In this document: positions 1 through 11,182 of the stretch, piece by piece | How the letters are laid out: each line of letters begins with the position of its first letter | Position numbering within the stretch: the first letter of the stretch is position 1 | Source: Roseococcus sp. SYP-B2431 | GTDB lineage: Bacteria > Pseudomonadota > Alphaproteobacteria > Acetobacterales > Acetobacteraceae | Direction: 5' to 3' | DNA: 64,000 bases | Assembly (NCBI RefSeq): GCF_004336745.1 | Contig: NZ_SJXD01000025.1 | Span: forward strand, 248,001-312,000 | Translations under genes and position numbers: made by a program | Notes under the pieces: generated by a model | Seen by the model: only the letters and a program-made list of their open reading frames with translations | The model's database searches: none | What the model was told of the DNA's origin: nothing

Positions 1-45
1 AAGGGCTGGGAGGTCGCCGAGGACGGGATGGAGATCACGCTGTGA
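1..45 (+). CDS. pqqB: PqqB C-terminal fragment (cut by window edge)
   Basis: Only the last 14 codons and the TGA stop are inside the window. The peptide ends in GMEITL, which resembles the end of PqqB, the metallo-beta-lactamase-fold oxygenase of pyrroloquinoline quinone synthesis. Position directly before pqqC supports the call. The stop overlaps the GTG start of pqqC (GTGA), so the two are probably translationally coupled. The fragment is too short to identify alone; the call rests mostly on context. Confidence 0.7.
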   Translation, partial: KGWEVAEDGMEITL

Positions 46-764
46 CGCTGCTCAGCCCTGAGGAACTGGAAGCCGAGCTCCGCGCGATCGGTGCCGAGCG
101 CTACCACATTCTGCACCCCTTCCACCGGCTGCTGCACACGGGGAAGCTGACGAAGCCGCAGGTCCAGGCCTGGGCGCTCAACCGCTACTACTACCAGGCC
201 AGCATCCCGGCGAAGGACGCCTCGCTCCTCGCGCGCCTGCCCACGACCGACCTGCGCCGCGAATGGCGCCGCCGCATCGAGGACCATGACGGCGACGGCT
301 CCAAGCCCGGCGGCGTGGAGCGCTGGCTGGTGTTGACCGACGGCCTCGGCCTCGATCGCGACTATGTCGTCTCGCTGCAGGGCTTGCTGCCCGGCACGCG
401 CTATGCCGTCGACGCCTATGTCCATTTCGTGCGGGAGAAGAGCGTCCTGGAGGCCATCGCCTCCTCGCTGACGGAAATGTTCTCCCCGAATATCATCCAG
501 GAGCGCGTCGCCGGCATGCTGCGCGGCTACGACTTCGTGAGCGAAGCGACGCTGGCCTATTTCACGCCCCGCCTGACCCAGGCGCCGCAGGACGTGGATT
601 TCGCGCTGGGCTACGTGAAGCGGCACGCCGACACGCGCGAGAAGCAGGAGCTCTGCCTCGCCGCGCTGCGCTTCAAATGCGACTTGCTCTGGGCGCAGCT
701 CGACGCGCTGCACTTCGCCTATGTCGCGCCCGCTCTGCCGCCGCCGGGCGCCTGGCGGCCATGA
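42..764 (+). CDS. pqqC: Pyrroloquinoline-quinone synthase PqqC
   Basis: PqqC is a cofactor-free oxidase that catalyses the last step of PQQ synthesis, the ring closure and eight-electron oxidation of AHQQ, in the cytoplasm. The 240-residue product has the usual family length. It has the conserved His-rich N-terminus (HPFHRLLH, about residues 25-32), the RYYYQ segment near residue 50 and the REWRRRIEDHDGD block near residue 75, typical of this heme-oxygenase-like helical fold. The start is GTG at 42, overlapping the pqqB stop. It is separated from pqqD by about 110 bases carrying a duplicated hairpin element, unusual because these two genes often abut or are fused. Confidence 0.95.
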   Translation: MTLLSPEELEAELRAIGAERYHILHPFHRLLHTGKLTKPQVQAWALNRYYYQASIPAKDASLLARLPTTDLRREWRRRIEDHDGDGSKPGGVERWLVLTDGLGLDRDYVVSLQGLLPGTRYAVDAYVHFVREKSVLEAIASSLTEMFSPNIIQERVAGMLRGYDFVSEATLAYFTPRLTQAPQDVDFALGYVKRHADTREKQELCLAALRFKCDLLWAQLDALHFAYVAPALPPPGAWRP

Positions 765-772
765 GGCTCTTG

Positions 773-870
773 GCCGCCGATTCACGCCTCCGGGCTTGCG
801 CCCTCCGGCGATCGGAGGCCGGATGCGCCGCCGATCCACGCCTTCGGGCTCGCGCCCGGCGATCGGAGGC
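773..870 (+). repeat. Imperfect tandem pair of palindromic elements between pqqC and pqqD
   Basis: Two near-identical copies lie at 773-819 and 827-870, a period of about 54 bases. Both begin GCCGCCGAT and end GGCGATCGGAGGC. Each holds a small hairpin: GGGC-TTGC-GCCC at 792-803 and CGGGC-TCGC-GCCCG at 845-858. In copy 1 an outer GCCTCCG/CGGAGGC pairing is also possible. The second copy ends with the GGAGG that serves as ribosome-binding site for pqqD. This is seen directly; a REP-like or regulatory role is inference. Confidence 0.75.
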
Positions 871-873
871 GAT

Positions 874-1131
874 GTGATCCCGAAATTCGGCCCCGGCGTC
901 CGCCTGCAGGAGGACAAGGCCCGGGCGCGCTGGATCGTGATGGCGCCGGAGCGTATGTTCCTCCCCGACGAGACCGCGCTGGAGGTGCTGCGCCTCGTGG
1001 ACGGCACGCGCGACGAGGGCGCCATCGTTGCCTTGCTCGCGGAAAAATTCGCGGCGCCCGCCGAGGAGATCCGAGCCGATGTCGCCGAGATGCTGCGTGA
1101 CCTGATCGCCAAGGGCGCGCTCCGGGAATGA
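874..1131 (+). CDS. pqqD: PQQ biosynthesis peptide chaperone PqqD
   Basis: PqqD binds the precursor peptide PqqA and presents it to the radical SAM enzyme PqqE. I chose GTG at 874, giving 85 residues: it follows a good Shine-Dalgarno (GGAGG, 865-869) and puts [20 protein letters not shown] at the N-terminus as in the family. An in-frame ATG at 721 would start inside pqqC and translate the repeat element, so it is unlikely. The winged-helix core is visible ([10 protein letters not shown], then [14 protein letters not shown]). The last codons overlap the pqqE start (ATGA). Confidence 0.93.
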   Translation: MIPKFGPGVRLQEDKARARWIVMAPERMFLPDETALEVLRLVDGTRDEGAIVALLAEKFAAPAEEIRADVAEMLRDLIAKGALRE

Positions 1132-2204
1132 GCGCGATCGAGCCTCCGCTGGCGCTGCTCGCGGAGCTCACGCATCGCTGCCCGCTGCGCTGCCCCTATT
1201 GCTCCAACCCGACCGAGCTGGCGCGCGCGAAGGACGAGCTGACCACCGCCGAATGGGCGCGCGTCTTCCGTGAGGCGGCCGCGCTCGGCTGCCTCCAGCT
1301 CCATCTCTCCGGCGGCGAGCCGACGGCGCGGCGCGACATCGTCGAGATCACCGCGGCCGCGCGCGAGGCCGGGCTCTACAGCAACCTCATCACCGCCGGC
1401 GTGCTGCTCAACGCGGCGCTGATGGCGCGCCTCGTCGAGGCCGGGCTCGACCATGTGCAGCTCTCCGTCCAGGACGCCGACGAGGCGGGGGCCGAGCGCA
1501 TCGGCGGGATGCGCGGCGCCCAGGAGAAGAAGCGCCAGGCGGCCGCGCTCGTGCGCGCATCGGGCCTGCCGCTCACGCTCAACGCCGTCGTCCACCGGCA
1601 GAACCTGCACAACCTGCCGCAGCTGATCGATATCGCGCTGGACTGGGGCGCGCAGCGGCTCGAGGTCGCGCATGTGCAGTATTACGGCTGGGCGCTGGCC
1701 AATCGCGACGCGCTGCTGCCCACGCGCGCGCAGCTCGATGTCGCGACCCGGCTCGTGGAGGAGGCGCGGTCGGCGCATCGCGGCCGTCTCGTCATCGACT
1801 ACGTGGTGCCGGACTACCACGCCGCGCGTCCGAAGGCCTGCATGGGCGGCTGGGGGCGGCGCTTCCTGGCGGTCTCGCCGATGGGCGAGGTGCTGCCCTG
1901 CCATGCGGCGAAATCCATCGCGGGGATGCGCTTTCCGAACATCCGCGACAGCTCGCTGGAAGACGCCTGGACCGGCAGCGACGCCTTCAACGCCTTCCGC
2001 GGAACGGCCTGGATGCCGCCGCCCTGCCGGGGCTGCGCGCATGCCGAGCGCGACTGGGGCGGCTGCCGCTGCCAGGCCTTCGCGCTGACGGGCGATGCCG
2101 CCGCCACCGATCCGGCCTGTGCGCTCTCGCCGAGCCACGGGCTGCTGGCGGCCGCCGTCGCCGAGGCTGGCGAGGCCCGATTCCGGTACCGCGAATTCTC
2201 CTGA
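1128..2204 (+). CDS. pqqE: PqqA peptide cyclase PqqE (radical SAM/SPASM)
   Basis: PqqE joins the Glu and Tyr side chains of PqqA by a C-C bond, the first committed step of PQQ synthesis. The 358-residue product has the radical SAM cluster CPLRCPYC at residues 18-25 and the SAM-binding SGGEP near residue 63. Its C-terminal SPASM region has cysteines in ACMGGWG, VLPCHAA and [17 protein letters not shown]. The ATG overlaps the pqqD stop, so B, C, D and E are read as one operon. No oddities seen; pqqA must lie upstream of the window or elsewhere. Confidence 0.95.
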   Translation: MSAIEPPLALLAELTHRCPLRCPYCSNPTELARAKDELTTAEWARVFREAAALGCLQLHLSGGEPTARRDIVEITAAAREAGLYSNLITAGVLLNAALMARLVEAGLDHVQLSVQDADEAGAERIGGMRGAQEKKRQAAALVRASGLPLTLNAVVHRQNLHNLPQLIDIALDWGAQRLEVAHVQYYGWALANRDALLPTRAQLDVATRLVEEARSAHRGRLVIDYVVPDYHAARPKACMGGWGRRFLAVSPMGEVLPCHAAKSIAGMRFPNIRDSSLEDAWTGSDAFNAFRGTAWMPPPCRGCAHAERDWGGCRCQAFALTGDAAATDPACALSPSHGLLAAAVAEAGEARFRYREFS

Positions 2205-2205
2205 C

Positions 2206-2220
2206 CGGCGCGCGGCGCCG
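2206..2220 (+). terminator. GC-rich hairpin just after pqqE
   Basis: Perfect 6-bp stem CGGCGC/GCGCCG with a 3-base loop, one base after the pqqE stop. There is no T-run after it, so it may be only a weak or Rho-assisted end, or an mRNA-stabilising hairpin. The dehydrogenase gene follows 92 bases after pqqE with its own ribosome-binding site. Confidence 0.35.
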
Positions 2221-2296
2221 AAGGACGGACTTGCAACCCTGGCGGTTTCGGCCTTCCATTCCGGGGCATGCCCGCGGGGCAGCAGGGAGAGAAATC

Positions 2297-3514
2297 ATGA
2301 ACACAAAACGCCTTCTGCTCGGCATGGCCGCGGCGCTGATCGTCGGGCCGGCCCTCGCGCAGCAGCCCGCGCCCGCCGTCCCGGGATGGGCCGTGGGCCG
2401 CCCAGAGGGCTCCACCCTCGCCCCGCACGGGCCGACGCTGACGGTGACGCCGGTCGACCGCCTGCCGGTCGCCGCGCTGCGGCTGCCGGAGGGCTTCTCC
2501 GCCGCCGTCTTCGCGCATGGCATCCCCGGCGCGCGCGCCATGGCGGAAGGCCCGAACGGCACGATCTTCGCCGGAAGCCGCGTGATCGGCCGCGTCTACG
2601 CCATCACCCGCAATGCCGACGGCAGCACGCGCACCCGCGTCATCGCGCAGGGGCTGAACAACCCGAACGGCATCGTGATGGCGGGGAACAACCTCTACGT
2701 CCTCGCGCTCAACCGCGTGCTGCGCTTCGACAATATCGAGGCCAATCTCGACAATGTCCCCGCGCCGGTCGAACTGACGCAGGCCTTCGGCCTGCCGGGC
2801 GAGGCGGACCATGGCGGCAACCATTTCTGGAAGGTCGCGTCGCTCGGGCCGGACAATCGGATCTATACGAATGTCGGCGCGCCCTGCAACATCTGCAGCG
2901 TCGACCGCGACCGCTTCGCGCTACTGGTCTCCTTCAACCTGGACGGCAGCGACCGCCGGATCGAGGCGCGCGGCGTGCGCAACAGCGTGGGCCTCGCGCA
3001 TCACCCGGTGACGCGTGAGCTCTGGGCCACCAATCACGGCCGCGACTGGGCGGGGAACGATACCCCGCAGGACACGCTGATCCGGGTGCGTCGCAGCGGC
3101 GAGGATCATGGCTATCCCTTCTGCGTCGGCAGCTGGGCCGACCCGCAGGAGAATGCCGGGCGCAACTGCGGCGAATTCGCCCAGCCCGCGGCCCTTCTCG
3201 GCGGCCACACGGCGCCGATCGGCATGCGCTTCTACACCGGCACGATGTTCCCCGAGCAGTATCGCAACCAGGCCTTCATCGCCCTTCGCGGCTCCTGGAA
3301 CCGGGAGCAGCTGAGCGGCTACGACGTGGTGGTGGCGAAACTCGACGCGCAGGGCAATGTGACCGGCGTCGAGCCCTTCATGACCGGCCTGCGTGACGAC
3401 GCCAACCAGCGCTTCCTCGGCCGTCCGGTGGATGTCCAGGTGCTGCGTGACGGGTCCATGCTGGTCGCGGACGAGCAGATGGGTGCGATCTACCGCATCA
3501 CCTATCGCCAGTGA
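2297..3514 (+). CDS. Periplasmic PQQ-dependent sugar (sorbosone/glucose-type) dehydrogenase
   Basis: The 405-residue product looks like the soluble glucose/sorbosone dehydrogenase family, a six-bladed beta-propeller that binds PQQ and oxidises sugars or aldehydes in the periplasm. The start is ATG 2297, after GGGAGAG, and gives a clean signal peptide (residues 1-21, cleavage after ALA). Upstream codons would add an unrelated leader. Family-like segments are LRLPEGFSAAVFA, the NHGRDW motif, DHGYPFCVG and the C-terminal GSWNRE block. Its position straight after pqqBCDE and translational overlap with a cytochrome c gene support PQQ use. The true substrate cannot be read from sequence; sorbosone dehydrogenase is the nearest named family. 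Confidence 0.85.
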   Translation: MNTKRLLLGMAAALIVGPALAQQPAPAVPGWAVGRPEGSTLAPHGPTLTVTPVDRLPVAALRLPEGFSAAVFAHGIPGARAMAEGPNGTIFAGSRVIGRVYAITRNADGSTRTRVIAQGLNNPNGIVMAGNNLYVLALNRVLRFDNIEANLDNVPAPVELTQAFGLPGEADHGGNHFWKVASLGPDNRIYTNVGAPCNICSVDRDRFALLVSFNLDGSDRRIEARGVRNSVGLAHHPVTRELWATNHGRDWAGNDTPQDTLIRVRRSGEDHGYPFCVGSWADPQENAGRNCGEFAQPAALLGGHTAPIGMRFYTGTMFPEQYRNQAFIALRGSWNREQLSGYDVVVAKLDAQGNVTGVEPFMTGLRDDANQRFLGRPVDVQVLRDGSMLVADEQMGAIYRITYRQ

Positions 3515-4098
3515 TGCTTCGAATGCTGGCGGCGGCCGTCCTGGCCGCCGCCATTCCTGGGGCGGCGCCGGCGCAGGATGCGCATCGGGGTGCCGAGCTG
3601 GCCCGCCAGACCTGTCTCATGTGCCATGGCGAGAACGGCCGCAGCCAGACGGAGGACATCCCCTCGCTGGCCGGGCAGCCGGCGGATTTCATCACGCTGC
3701 AGATGATCCTGTTCCGCGAGGGCACCCGCCAGGTGCCCGTGATGAACGAGTTTGCCGCCCATATGCCGGACAAGGACATCGAGGATCTCGCCGCCTTCTT
3801 CGCCAGCCTGCCGCCTGGCCCGCCGGACGATCGCCGGGCGCGCGATGCCGCGCTCTACGCCGCCGGCCAGGCGCTGGTCGGGCCGCGCAATTGCGGCGTG
3901 TGCCACGTGTCCGACTTCGGTGGCCGGGCGCAGATCCCGCGCATCGCGGCGCAGCGCGAGGAGTTCCTGGCCCGCTCGATGATGGAGTACCGCGACGGCC
4001 GGCGCGCCGGCGCCGACACGCAGATGAACGGCGCCGTCGTCGGGCTGTCCGACGCGGATATCGCTGCGCTCGCGCATTTCCTGGCGCAGCAGGACTGA
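3514..4098 (+). CDS. Diheme periplasmic cytochrome c (c4-like)
   Basis: A 194-residue secreted protein with two heme-binding sites, CLMCH at residues 34-38 and CGVCH at 127-131, one per domain, as in cytochrome c4. The signal peptide ends near AAPAQ (residue 21). The ATG shares one base with the stop of the dehydrogenase gene (TGATG); a GTG one codon earlier is possible. Coupling to the quinoprotein gene suggests it takes electrons from the reduced PQQ enzyme and passes them to the respiratory chain; this is inference from context. Confidence 0.9.
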   Translation: MLRMLAAAVLAAAIPGAAPAQDAHRGAELARQTCLMCHGENGRSQTEDIPSLAGQPADFITLQMILFREGTRQVPVMNEFAAHMPDKDIEDLAAFFASLPPGPPDDRRARDAALYAAGQALVGPRNCGVCHVSDFGGRAQIPRIAAQREEFLARSMMEYRDGRRAGADTQMNGAVVGLSDADIAALAHFLAQQD

Positions 4099-4157
4099 TC
4101 GCGGCATCGCGGAGGGCGAGTTGAGCCGCCGCTTCGCCCGGTCTATCCCTGGCCGCC

Positions 4158-5321
4158 ATGGACTCGCTCCCCCAGCAGAATGAGGGCCCGCTCGCGGCCT
4201 ATCGCGCCCGCGTCGCCGAAGGCGCGCTGCGCGCCGACCCGGCCCAGGCCCATGCGGCCGAGATCCTGCAGGCGCTGTGGCGCAACCTGCGCGGCTACGC
4301 CCCGACGCCCGCGGCCCCGGAGCCGCGCGGCTTCCTGGGAAAGCTCTTCGGTGGCAAGCGCGGCTCGGGCGACCTCGCGGCGCCCGAGGGCACTCCGGAG
4401 GGGCTCTATCTCGTGGGCGCCGTCGGGCGCGGAAAATCCATGCTGATGGACCTCTTCTTCGAGACGGCCGAGGTCCCGCGCAAGCGCCGCATCCATTTCC
4501 ACGCCTTCATGCAGGAGGCGCACGGCCGCATCCACGCCTGGCGCCGCGCCCATCCCGGCAGCGACGACCCCATCCCGCCGCTGGCCGACCAGATCGCCGG
4601 CGAGGCATCGCTGCTCTGCTTCGACGAGTTCCAGGTCCACGACATCACGGACGCCATGATCCTGGGCCGGCTCTTCGAGGCGCTCTTCGCCCGCGGCGTG
4701 GTGATGGTGGCCACCAGCAACACGGCCCCGCAGGATCTCTTCAAGGGCAAGCCGGGCCGGGACGCCTTCCTGCCCTTCATCGCCCTGATCCAGTCGCGGG
4801 TGGAGGTCTTCTACCTCGAATCCGCCCAGGACTACCGGCGCGAGCGCATCCGCGGCCTGCCGACCTGGCACCACCCGGTCAACGGCCGGTCCGAGCGCGC
4901 GCTGGACGCCGCCTTCGAGGAGCTGACCGGCTCGCCGCATGGCGAGCCCGCCAGCCTCCAGGTGCTGGGCCGCACCGTTCCGGTGGGCGAGGCGGCGCGG
5001 GGGGTGGCGCGCACCTCCTTCGACGAGCTCTGCGGCCGCCCGCTCGGCGCCGCCGATTACCTCGCGGTGGCGACGCATTTCCACACGCTGGTGCTGGACG
5101 GCATCCCGCGACTCGGGCCGGAGAATTTCGACCGGGCGCGGCGATTCATCACCCTGGTCGACGCGCTCTACGAGCATCGCTGCAAGCTCGTCGCCTCGGC
5201 GGAAGCGGGGCCGGACCAGCTTTACGAGCAGGGCGAGAACGCCGCCATGTTCGAGCGGACCGCCTCGCGGCTGATGGAAATGCAAAGCCAGGAATATTTA
5301 GGGTTGCCTCACTTGCCCTGA
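4158..5321 (+). CDS. zapE: AFG1/ZapE-family ATPase
   Basis: The 387-residue product belongs to the AFG1/LACE1 AAA ATPases; E. coli ZapE interacts with FtsZ and the mitochondrial homologue helps remove misfolded inner-membrane proteins. Walker A is GAVGRGKS (residues 87-94), followed by MLMDLFF. Walker B is LLCFDEFQVHD (Asp156, Glu157). The C-terminal RRFITLVDALYEHRCKL is characteristic. It stands alone, 59 bases after the cytochrome gene, with a GGGCGA/TCGCCC inverted repeat (4114-4139) between them. Assignment to the family is firm; the cellular role here is inferred. Confidence 0.93.
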   Translation: MDSLPQQNEGPLAAYRARVAEGALRADPAQAHAAEILQALWRNLRGYAPTPAAPEPRGFLGKLFGGKRGSGDLAAPEGTPEGLYLVGAVGRGKSMLMDLFFETAEVPRKRRIHFHAFMQEAHGRIHAWRRAHPGSDDPIPPLADQIAGEASLLCFDEFQVHDITDAMILGRLFEALFARGVVMVATSNTAPQDLFKGKPGRDAFLPFIALIQSRVEVFYLESAQDYRRERIRGLPTWHHPVNGRSERALDAAFEELTGSPHGEPASLQVLGRTVPVGEAARGVARTSFDELCGRPLGAADYLAVATHFHTLVLDGIPRLGPENFDRARRFITLVDALYEHRCKLVASAEAGPDQLYEQGENAAMFERTASRLMEMQSQEYLGLPHLP

Positions 5322-5420
5322 CGTAATACGCCGTAACACGAAAGTGTCGCGTCTGTTGCGCGGCGATGTCGTGTAGGTCGCGCGCCATCGGTGCATGACA
5401 GGTTGGGAATCGGGGGATTC

Positions 5421-6050
5421 ATGCGGAAACTGATCGGGGGCCTGCTGGGCCTGTGCCTTATGGCTGCACTCGTGCCGGTGGAGGCTTCGGCCCGAACCGA
5501 CGCCAGGGCCAGCGCGCAACCAGCCAACTCCTCCCGGTCGGTCTCCAGCCGGCAGGCCGCCAGCCGGCCTTCCGCTCCGCAGGCCTCCCGCTCCACCGTG
5601 CGCAGTGCTCCGCGAGCCTCCCGCTCCGCGGCGCGCAGCCCCGATCGTGCCACGACCGCTCGGGCGGCGGCGCCGTCCCGCCAGGCCACGGCCGGGCGCT
5701 CCGGCCGCAGCGGCCGTGACACCGCCTCTGTGTCGCGCAGCCGGGGCCGCGACTCCTTCGTATCCGCCCGGGGCAATCGCGGCATGAACAGCCGCTTGGC
5801 CGCCGCCGTGCCCTACGGGCGCTCCGCCGTGGTGCCGCAGGGTCGCGGCCTGCGCCGCACCGCCATGGCCTCCTGCTCCTCGCGCAACGGCCGCCGCACT
5901 TGCACCACGACGACGGCCTCGCGCGGCGAGGTGATGCGCTGGACCGGCGGCCTGGCGCCGGCCGCGATGAGCCAGTCGGCCTGCCCGGACGGCACCATCG
6001 CCACCATGGCCATCGGCCACAACGACATCACGCGCTGCGTTCCGCTCTGA
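5421..6050 (+). CDS. Basic secreted protein, unknown function
   Basis: I do not recognise a family. ATG at 5421 after a GGGGGA ribosome-binding site gives 209 residues with a clear signal peptide (MRKLIGGLLGLCLMAALVPV, cleavage near VEASA). The mature N-terminal half is low complexity and very rich in Arg, Ser and Ala. The C-terminal part is more ordered, with four cysteines, a run of threonines (RTCTTTTA) and the ending HNDITRCVPL. A GTG ten codons upstream is less likely because it would bury the signal peptide. It is flanked by short non-coding stretches and has no obvious operon partner. Confidence 0.7.
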   Translation: MRKLIGGLLGLCLMAALVPVEASARTDARASAQPANSSRSVSSRQAASRPSAPQASRSTVRSAPRASRSAARSPDRATTARAAAPSRQATAGRSGRSGRDTASVSRSRGRDSFVSARGNRGMNSRLAAAVPYGRSAVVPQGRGLRRTAMASCSSRNGRRTCTTTTASRGEVMRWTGGLAPAAMSQSACPDGTIATMAIGHNDITRCVPL

Positions 6051-6134
6051 GGATCGGCGCAGCCTCAAGGCCGGAGGACCGGCCGGCCGGCCTGGACTTC
6101 TGTCCGGACAAGATCGTGCTACGCTCCTACTGAA

Positions 6135-6153
6135 CCCGGCCGGTCGGGCCGGG
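6135..6153 (+). terminator. Hairpin between secreted protein and Bug gene
   Basis: Perfect 7-bp stem CCCGGCC/GGCCGGG with a 5-base loop, about 85 bases after the preceding stop and just ahead of the GGAGG of the next gene. The region 6061-6105 before it is also rich in GGCC repeats. No T-run follows. It could be a terminator or part of the 5-prime leader of the next mRNA. Confidence 0.3.
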
Positions 6154-6172
6154 CGCTGGAGGAGACGATCCG

Positions 6173-8279
<2,107 letters not shown>

Positions 8280-8288
8280 GGGCCGCCG

Positions 8289-9029
8289 ATGCGGGTTGCC
8301 GTGATCGCCGATGTTCACGGCAACCGCCTGGCCCTGGCGGCGGTCCTCGCCGCCGTGACGCGCGCCGCGCCCGACCTGCTGGTCGAGCTCGGCGATGCGG
8401 TGTCCGGCCCGCTCTGGCCGGCCGAGTGCTTCGAGATGCTGGCGGGCTGCGGCTCGGCCGCCGCGCTGCGCGGCAACCACGACCGCTGGGTCGCCTTCGA
8501 CCCCGACGAGAAGCTGGGCGCTGTCGACGCCTTCGCCCGGGCACGTCTGACCGGGGCGCAGCGCGAGGCCCTCGGCGCCCGTCCCATGGCCTGGCGCGGC
8601 GAGGGCATCCTGGCCATGCATTCCCGGCCCGAGGACGATCTCACCTACCTCATGCAGGAGTCGACGGAGCACGGCATCCGCGAGCGGCGCCCCTCCAAGG
8701 TGGCGGCCCTGATGCCCGCGCCGTCCGGCGAGACCCTGGTGCTGACGGCCCATACCCATCGCGCCGGCTGCGTCCGGCTGCCCGACGGGCGGCTGGTGGT
8801 GAATCCCGGCTCGGTCGGGCAGCCCGCCTACAAGGACACCACACCCTTCTTCCATCGGATGGAGGCGGGCACGCCGCATGCCCGATGGGCGCTGCTGGAG
8901 CGCGAGGGCAAGGGGTGGCGCGTGGAACACCACGCCGAGGAATACGACTGGGACACCGCCGCCGCCGAGGCGCTCCGGAATGGCCGCGCCGACTGGTCGC
9001 AGTCGCTGGCCACTGGCACAATGGACTGA
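8289..9029 (+). CDS. Calcineurin-like metallophosphoesterase
   Basis: A 246-residue cytoplasmic phosphoesterase. The dinuclear metal motifs are all visible: DVHGN near residue 9, GDAV near 38, GNHD near 60 and AHTHRAG near 154, in the YfcE/MJ0936-like arrangement. It starts 9 bases after mdh and runs into sucC with a 19-base gap, so it is likely co-transcribed with the TCA genes. The substrate is unknown; small phosphodiesters or phosphoprotein are possibilities for the family. Confidence 0.85.
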   Translation: MRVAVIADVHGNRLALAAVLAAVTRAAPDLLVELGDAVSGPLWPAECFEMLAGCGSAAALRGNHDRWVAFDPDEKLGAVDAFARARLTGAQREALGARPMAWRGEGILAMHSRPEDDLTYLMQESTEHGIRERRPSKVAALMPAPSGETLVLTAHTHRAGCVRLPDGRLVVNPGSVGQPAYKDTTPFFHRMEAGTPHARWALLEREGKGWRVEHHAEEYDWDTAAAEALRNGRADWSQSLATGTMD

Positions 9030-9048
9030 CGTTGAGGATCCCCCACCC

Positions 9049-10245
9049 ATGAACATCCATGAATACCAGGCGAAGGAATTGCTGCGCCGCTACGGCGTGG
9101 CCGTCCTGGAGGGCCATGTGGCCTGGACGGCCGACGAGGCCGTGCTCGCCGCCGGCAAGCTCGGCGGGCCCGTCTATGTGGTGAAGTCGCAGATCCATGC
9201 CGGCGGCCGCGGCGCGGGCCGCTTCGCCGAGGATCCGAACGGCAAGGGCGGCGTGCGCGTCGTGAAGTCGCTCGCGGAGGTCAAGGCGGCGGCCGAGGCG
9301 ATGATCGGCAAGACGCTGGTCACGAAGCAGACGGGCGAGGCCGGCAAGGTCGTCAGCCGCGTCTATGTGGAGGATGGCTGCGACATCAAGCGCGAGCTGT
9401 ATCTCGGCCTGCTGATCGACCGCGCGACCTCCCGCCTCACGGTCATGGCCTCCACCGAGGGCGGCATGGAGATCGAGGAGGTGGCCGAGAACCACCCCGA
9501 GAAGATCCTGAAGGTGGCGATCGACCCCGCGTCGGGCCTCTTCCCCTTCCATGCCCGCAAGCTCGCCTTCGGCCTCGGCCTCGAGGGCAAGCAGGTCGCC
9601 AGCTTCGTGAAGTTCGTGACCTCGCTCTACGGCGCCTTCCTGGAGCTCGACTGCGCCATCGTCGAGATCAACCCGCTGGTCGTGACCGGCGCGGGCGAGA
9701 TCGTGGCACTGGATGCCAAGGTTTCCTTCGACGACAGCGCGCTGTTCCGCCACAAGGACCTCGAGGCCCTGCGCGACGACAGCGAGATGGACCCGAAGGA
9801 GCTGGACGCGGTCAAGCACGAGCTGAACTACGTCGCGCTCGACGGCGAGATCGGCTGCATGGTGAACGGCGCGGGCCTGGCCATGGCGACGATGGACATC
9901 ATCAAGCTCTACGGCTCCTCGCCGGCGAACTTCCTGGACGTGGGCGGCACGGCCGATGCGGCGCGCGTCACCGAGGCGTTCCGGATCATCACCTCGGACG
10001 CCAATGTGAAGGCGATCCTGGTCAATATCTTCGGCGGCATCGCCAAGTGCGACATGATCGCCGAGGGCATCGTCGCCGCCAGCAAGAACCTCTCGCTGAA
10101 GGTGCCGCTGGTGGTTCGCCTCGAAGGCACCAATGTCGAGCTCGGCAAGAAGATCCTGGCCGAGAGCGGGCTGGCGATCATCCCCGCGGACAACCTGGCC
10201 GACGCCGCCCAGAAGGTCGTCGCTGCCGTGAAGAAGGCTGGCTGA
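9049..10245 (+). CDS. sucC: Succinyl-CoA synthetase beta subunit
   Basis: ADP-forming succinate-CoA ligase, beta subunit, TCA cycle. I chose ATG 9049 because it gives the invariant N-terminus [12 protein letters not shown] and 398 residues; longer frames would run back into the phosphoesterase. The ATP-grasp region has [12 protein letters not shown] near residues 46-57. The C-terminal half, which meets the alpha subunit, has [13 protein letters not shown] and NFLDVGGTA. sucD begins two bases after the stop, so the two subunits are made together. Confidence 0.97.
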   Translation: MNIHEYQAKELLRRYGVAVLEGHVAWTADEAVLAAGKLGGPVYVVKSQIHAGGRGAGRFAEDPNGKGGVRVVKSLAEVKAAAEAMIGKTLVTKQTGEAGKVVSRVYVEDGCDIKRELYLGLLIDRATSRLTVMASTEGGMEIEEVAENHPEKILKVAIDPASGLFPFHARKLAFGLGLEGKQVASFVKFVTSLYGAFLELDCAIVEINPLVVTGAGEIVALDAKVSFDDSALFRHKDLEALRDDSEMDPKELDAVKHELNYVALDGEIGCMVNGAGLAMATMDIIKLYGSSPANFLDVGGTADAARVTEAFRIITSDANVKAILVNIFGGIAKCDMIAEGIVAASKNLSLKVPLVVRLEGTNVELGKKILAESGLAIIPADNLADAAQKVVAAVKKAG

Positions 10246-10247
10246 CC

Positions 10248-11144
10248 ATGGCGATCCTCATCGACAAGAACACCAAGGTCATGACCCAGGGCTTCACCGG
10301 AGCCCAGGGCACCTTCCATGCGAGCCAGGGCATCGCCTATGGCTCGAACTACGTGGGCGGCGTGACGCCGGGCAAGGGCGGCACCATGCACCCCTCGCTC
10401 AACCTGCCGGTCTTCAACACGGTCATCGAGTGCCGGGAAGCGACGGGGGCCGACGCCTCGGTCATCTACGTGCCCGCGGCCTTCGCGGCCGACTCCATCC
10501 TGGAGGCGATCGACGCCGAGATCCCGCTGATCATCTGCATCACCGAGGGCATCCCCGTCCTCGACATGGTGAAGGTGAAGCGGGCGCTGGACGGGTCGGA
10601 GTCCATCCTGGTCGGGCCGAACTGCCCGGGGGTCATCACCCCGGATGCCTGCAAGATCGGTATTATGCCCGGGCATATTCACCGTCGCGGCTCGGTCGGC
10701 ATCGTGTCCCGCTCGGGCACGCTGACCTATGAGGCGGTGGCGCAGACCACGGCCGCCGGCCTCGGCCAGTCGAGCTGCGTCGGCATCGGCGGCGATCCGG
10801 TGAAGGGCATGGACTTCATCGACGTGCTCGAGCTCTTCATGGCGGACGACGAGACCAAGTCGCTCATCATGATCGGCGAGATCGGCGGCCAGTCCGAGAT
10901 CCTGGCGGCCGAGTACCTGAAGAGCGAGAATTTCGGGCCCGGCAAGCCGAACAAGCCGGTCGTGGGCTTCATCGCCGGTGCCACGGCGCCTCCGGGCCGC
11001 CGCATGGGCCATGCCGGCGCGGTGATCTCGGGCGGGGCGGACACGGCGGAAGCCAAGATGGAGGCCATGAAGGCCGCCGGCATCCATGTCGCCGACAGCC
11101 CGGCCTCGCTGGGCTCGACCATGGTGCGCGCCCTCAAGGGCTGA
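10248..11144 (+). CDS. sucD: Succinyl-CoA synthetase alpha subunit
   Basis: Alpha subunit of succinate-CoA ligase, 298 residues. It binds CoA through the N-terminal Rossmann-like domain ([10 protein letters not shown] near residue 15). It carries the histidine that is transiently phosphorylated, in [12 protein letters not shown] near residue 247. ATG 10248 is the correct start, two bases after sucC. The stop codon lies inside the first unit of a three-unit tandem repeat (11137-11182). The next gene, sucA, is 173 bases on. Confidence 0.97.
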   Translation: MAILIDKNTKVMTQGFTGAQGTFHASQGIAYGSNYVGGVTPGKGGTMHPSLNLPVFNTVIECREATGADASVIYVPAAFAADSILEAIDAEIPLIICITEGIPVLDMVKVKRALDGSESILVGPNCPGVITPDACKIGIMPGHIHRRGSVGIVSRSGTLTYEAVAQTTAAGLGQSSCVGIGGDPVKGMDFIDVLELFMADDETKSLIMIGEIGGQSEILAAEYLKSENFGPGKPNKPVVGFIAGATAPPGRRMGHAGAVISGGADTAEAKMEAMKAAGIHVADSPASLGSTMVRALKG

Positions 11145-11182
11145 CATTCGAGGGGGCTGACATTCCAGGGGACTGACACCCC
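11137..11182 (+). repeat. Three-unit tandem repeat over the sucD stop codon
   Basis: Units are AGGGCTGACATTCG (11137-11150), AGGGGGCTGACATTCC (11151-11166) and AGGGGACTGACACCCC (11167-11182), followed by another AGGG. The first unit contains the last codons and TGA stop of sucD. The repeat therefore copies the end of the reading frame into the spacer. Seen directly in the sequence; its role, if any, is unknown. Confidence 0.8.

Noticed and set aside
721-873. Longer pqqD with an N-terminal extension starting in pqqC
   Set aside because: The extra 51 residues are the translation of the duplicated palindromic repeat; the GTG at 874 has a good ribosome-binding site and family-like start.
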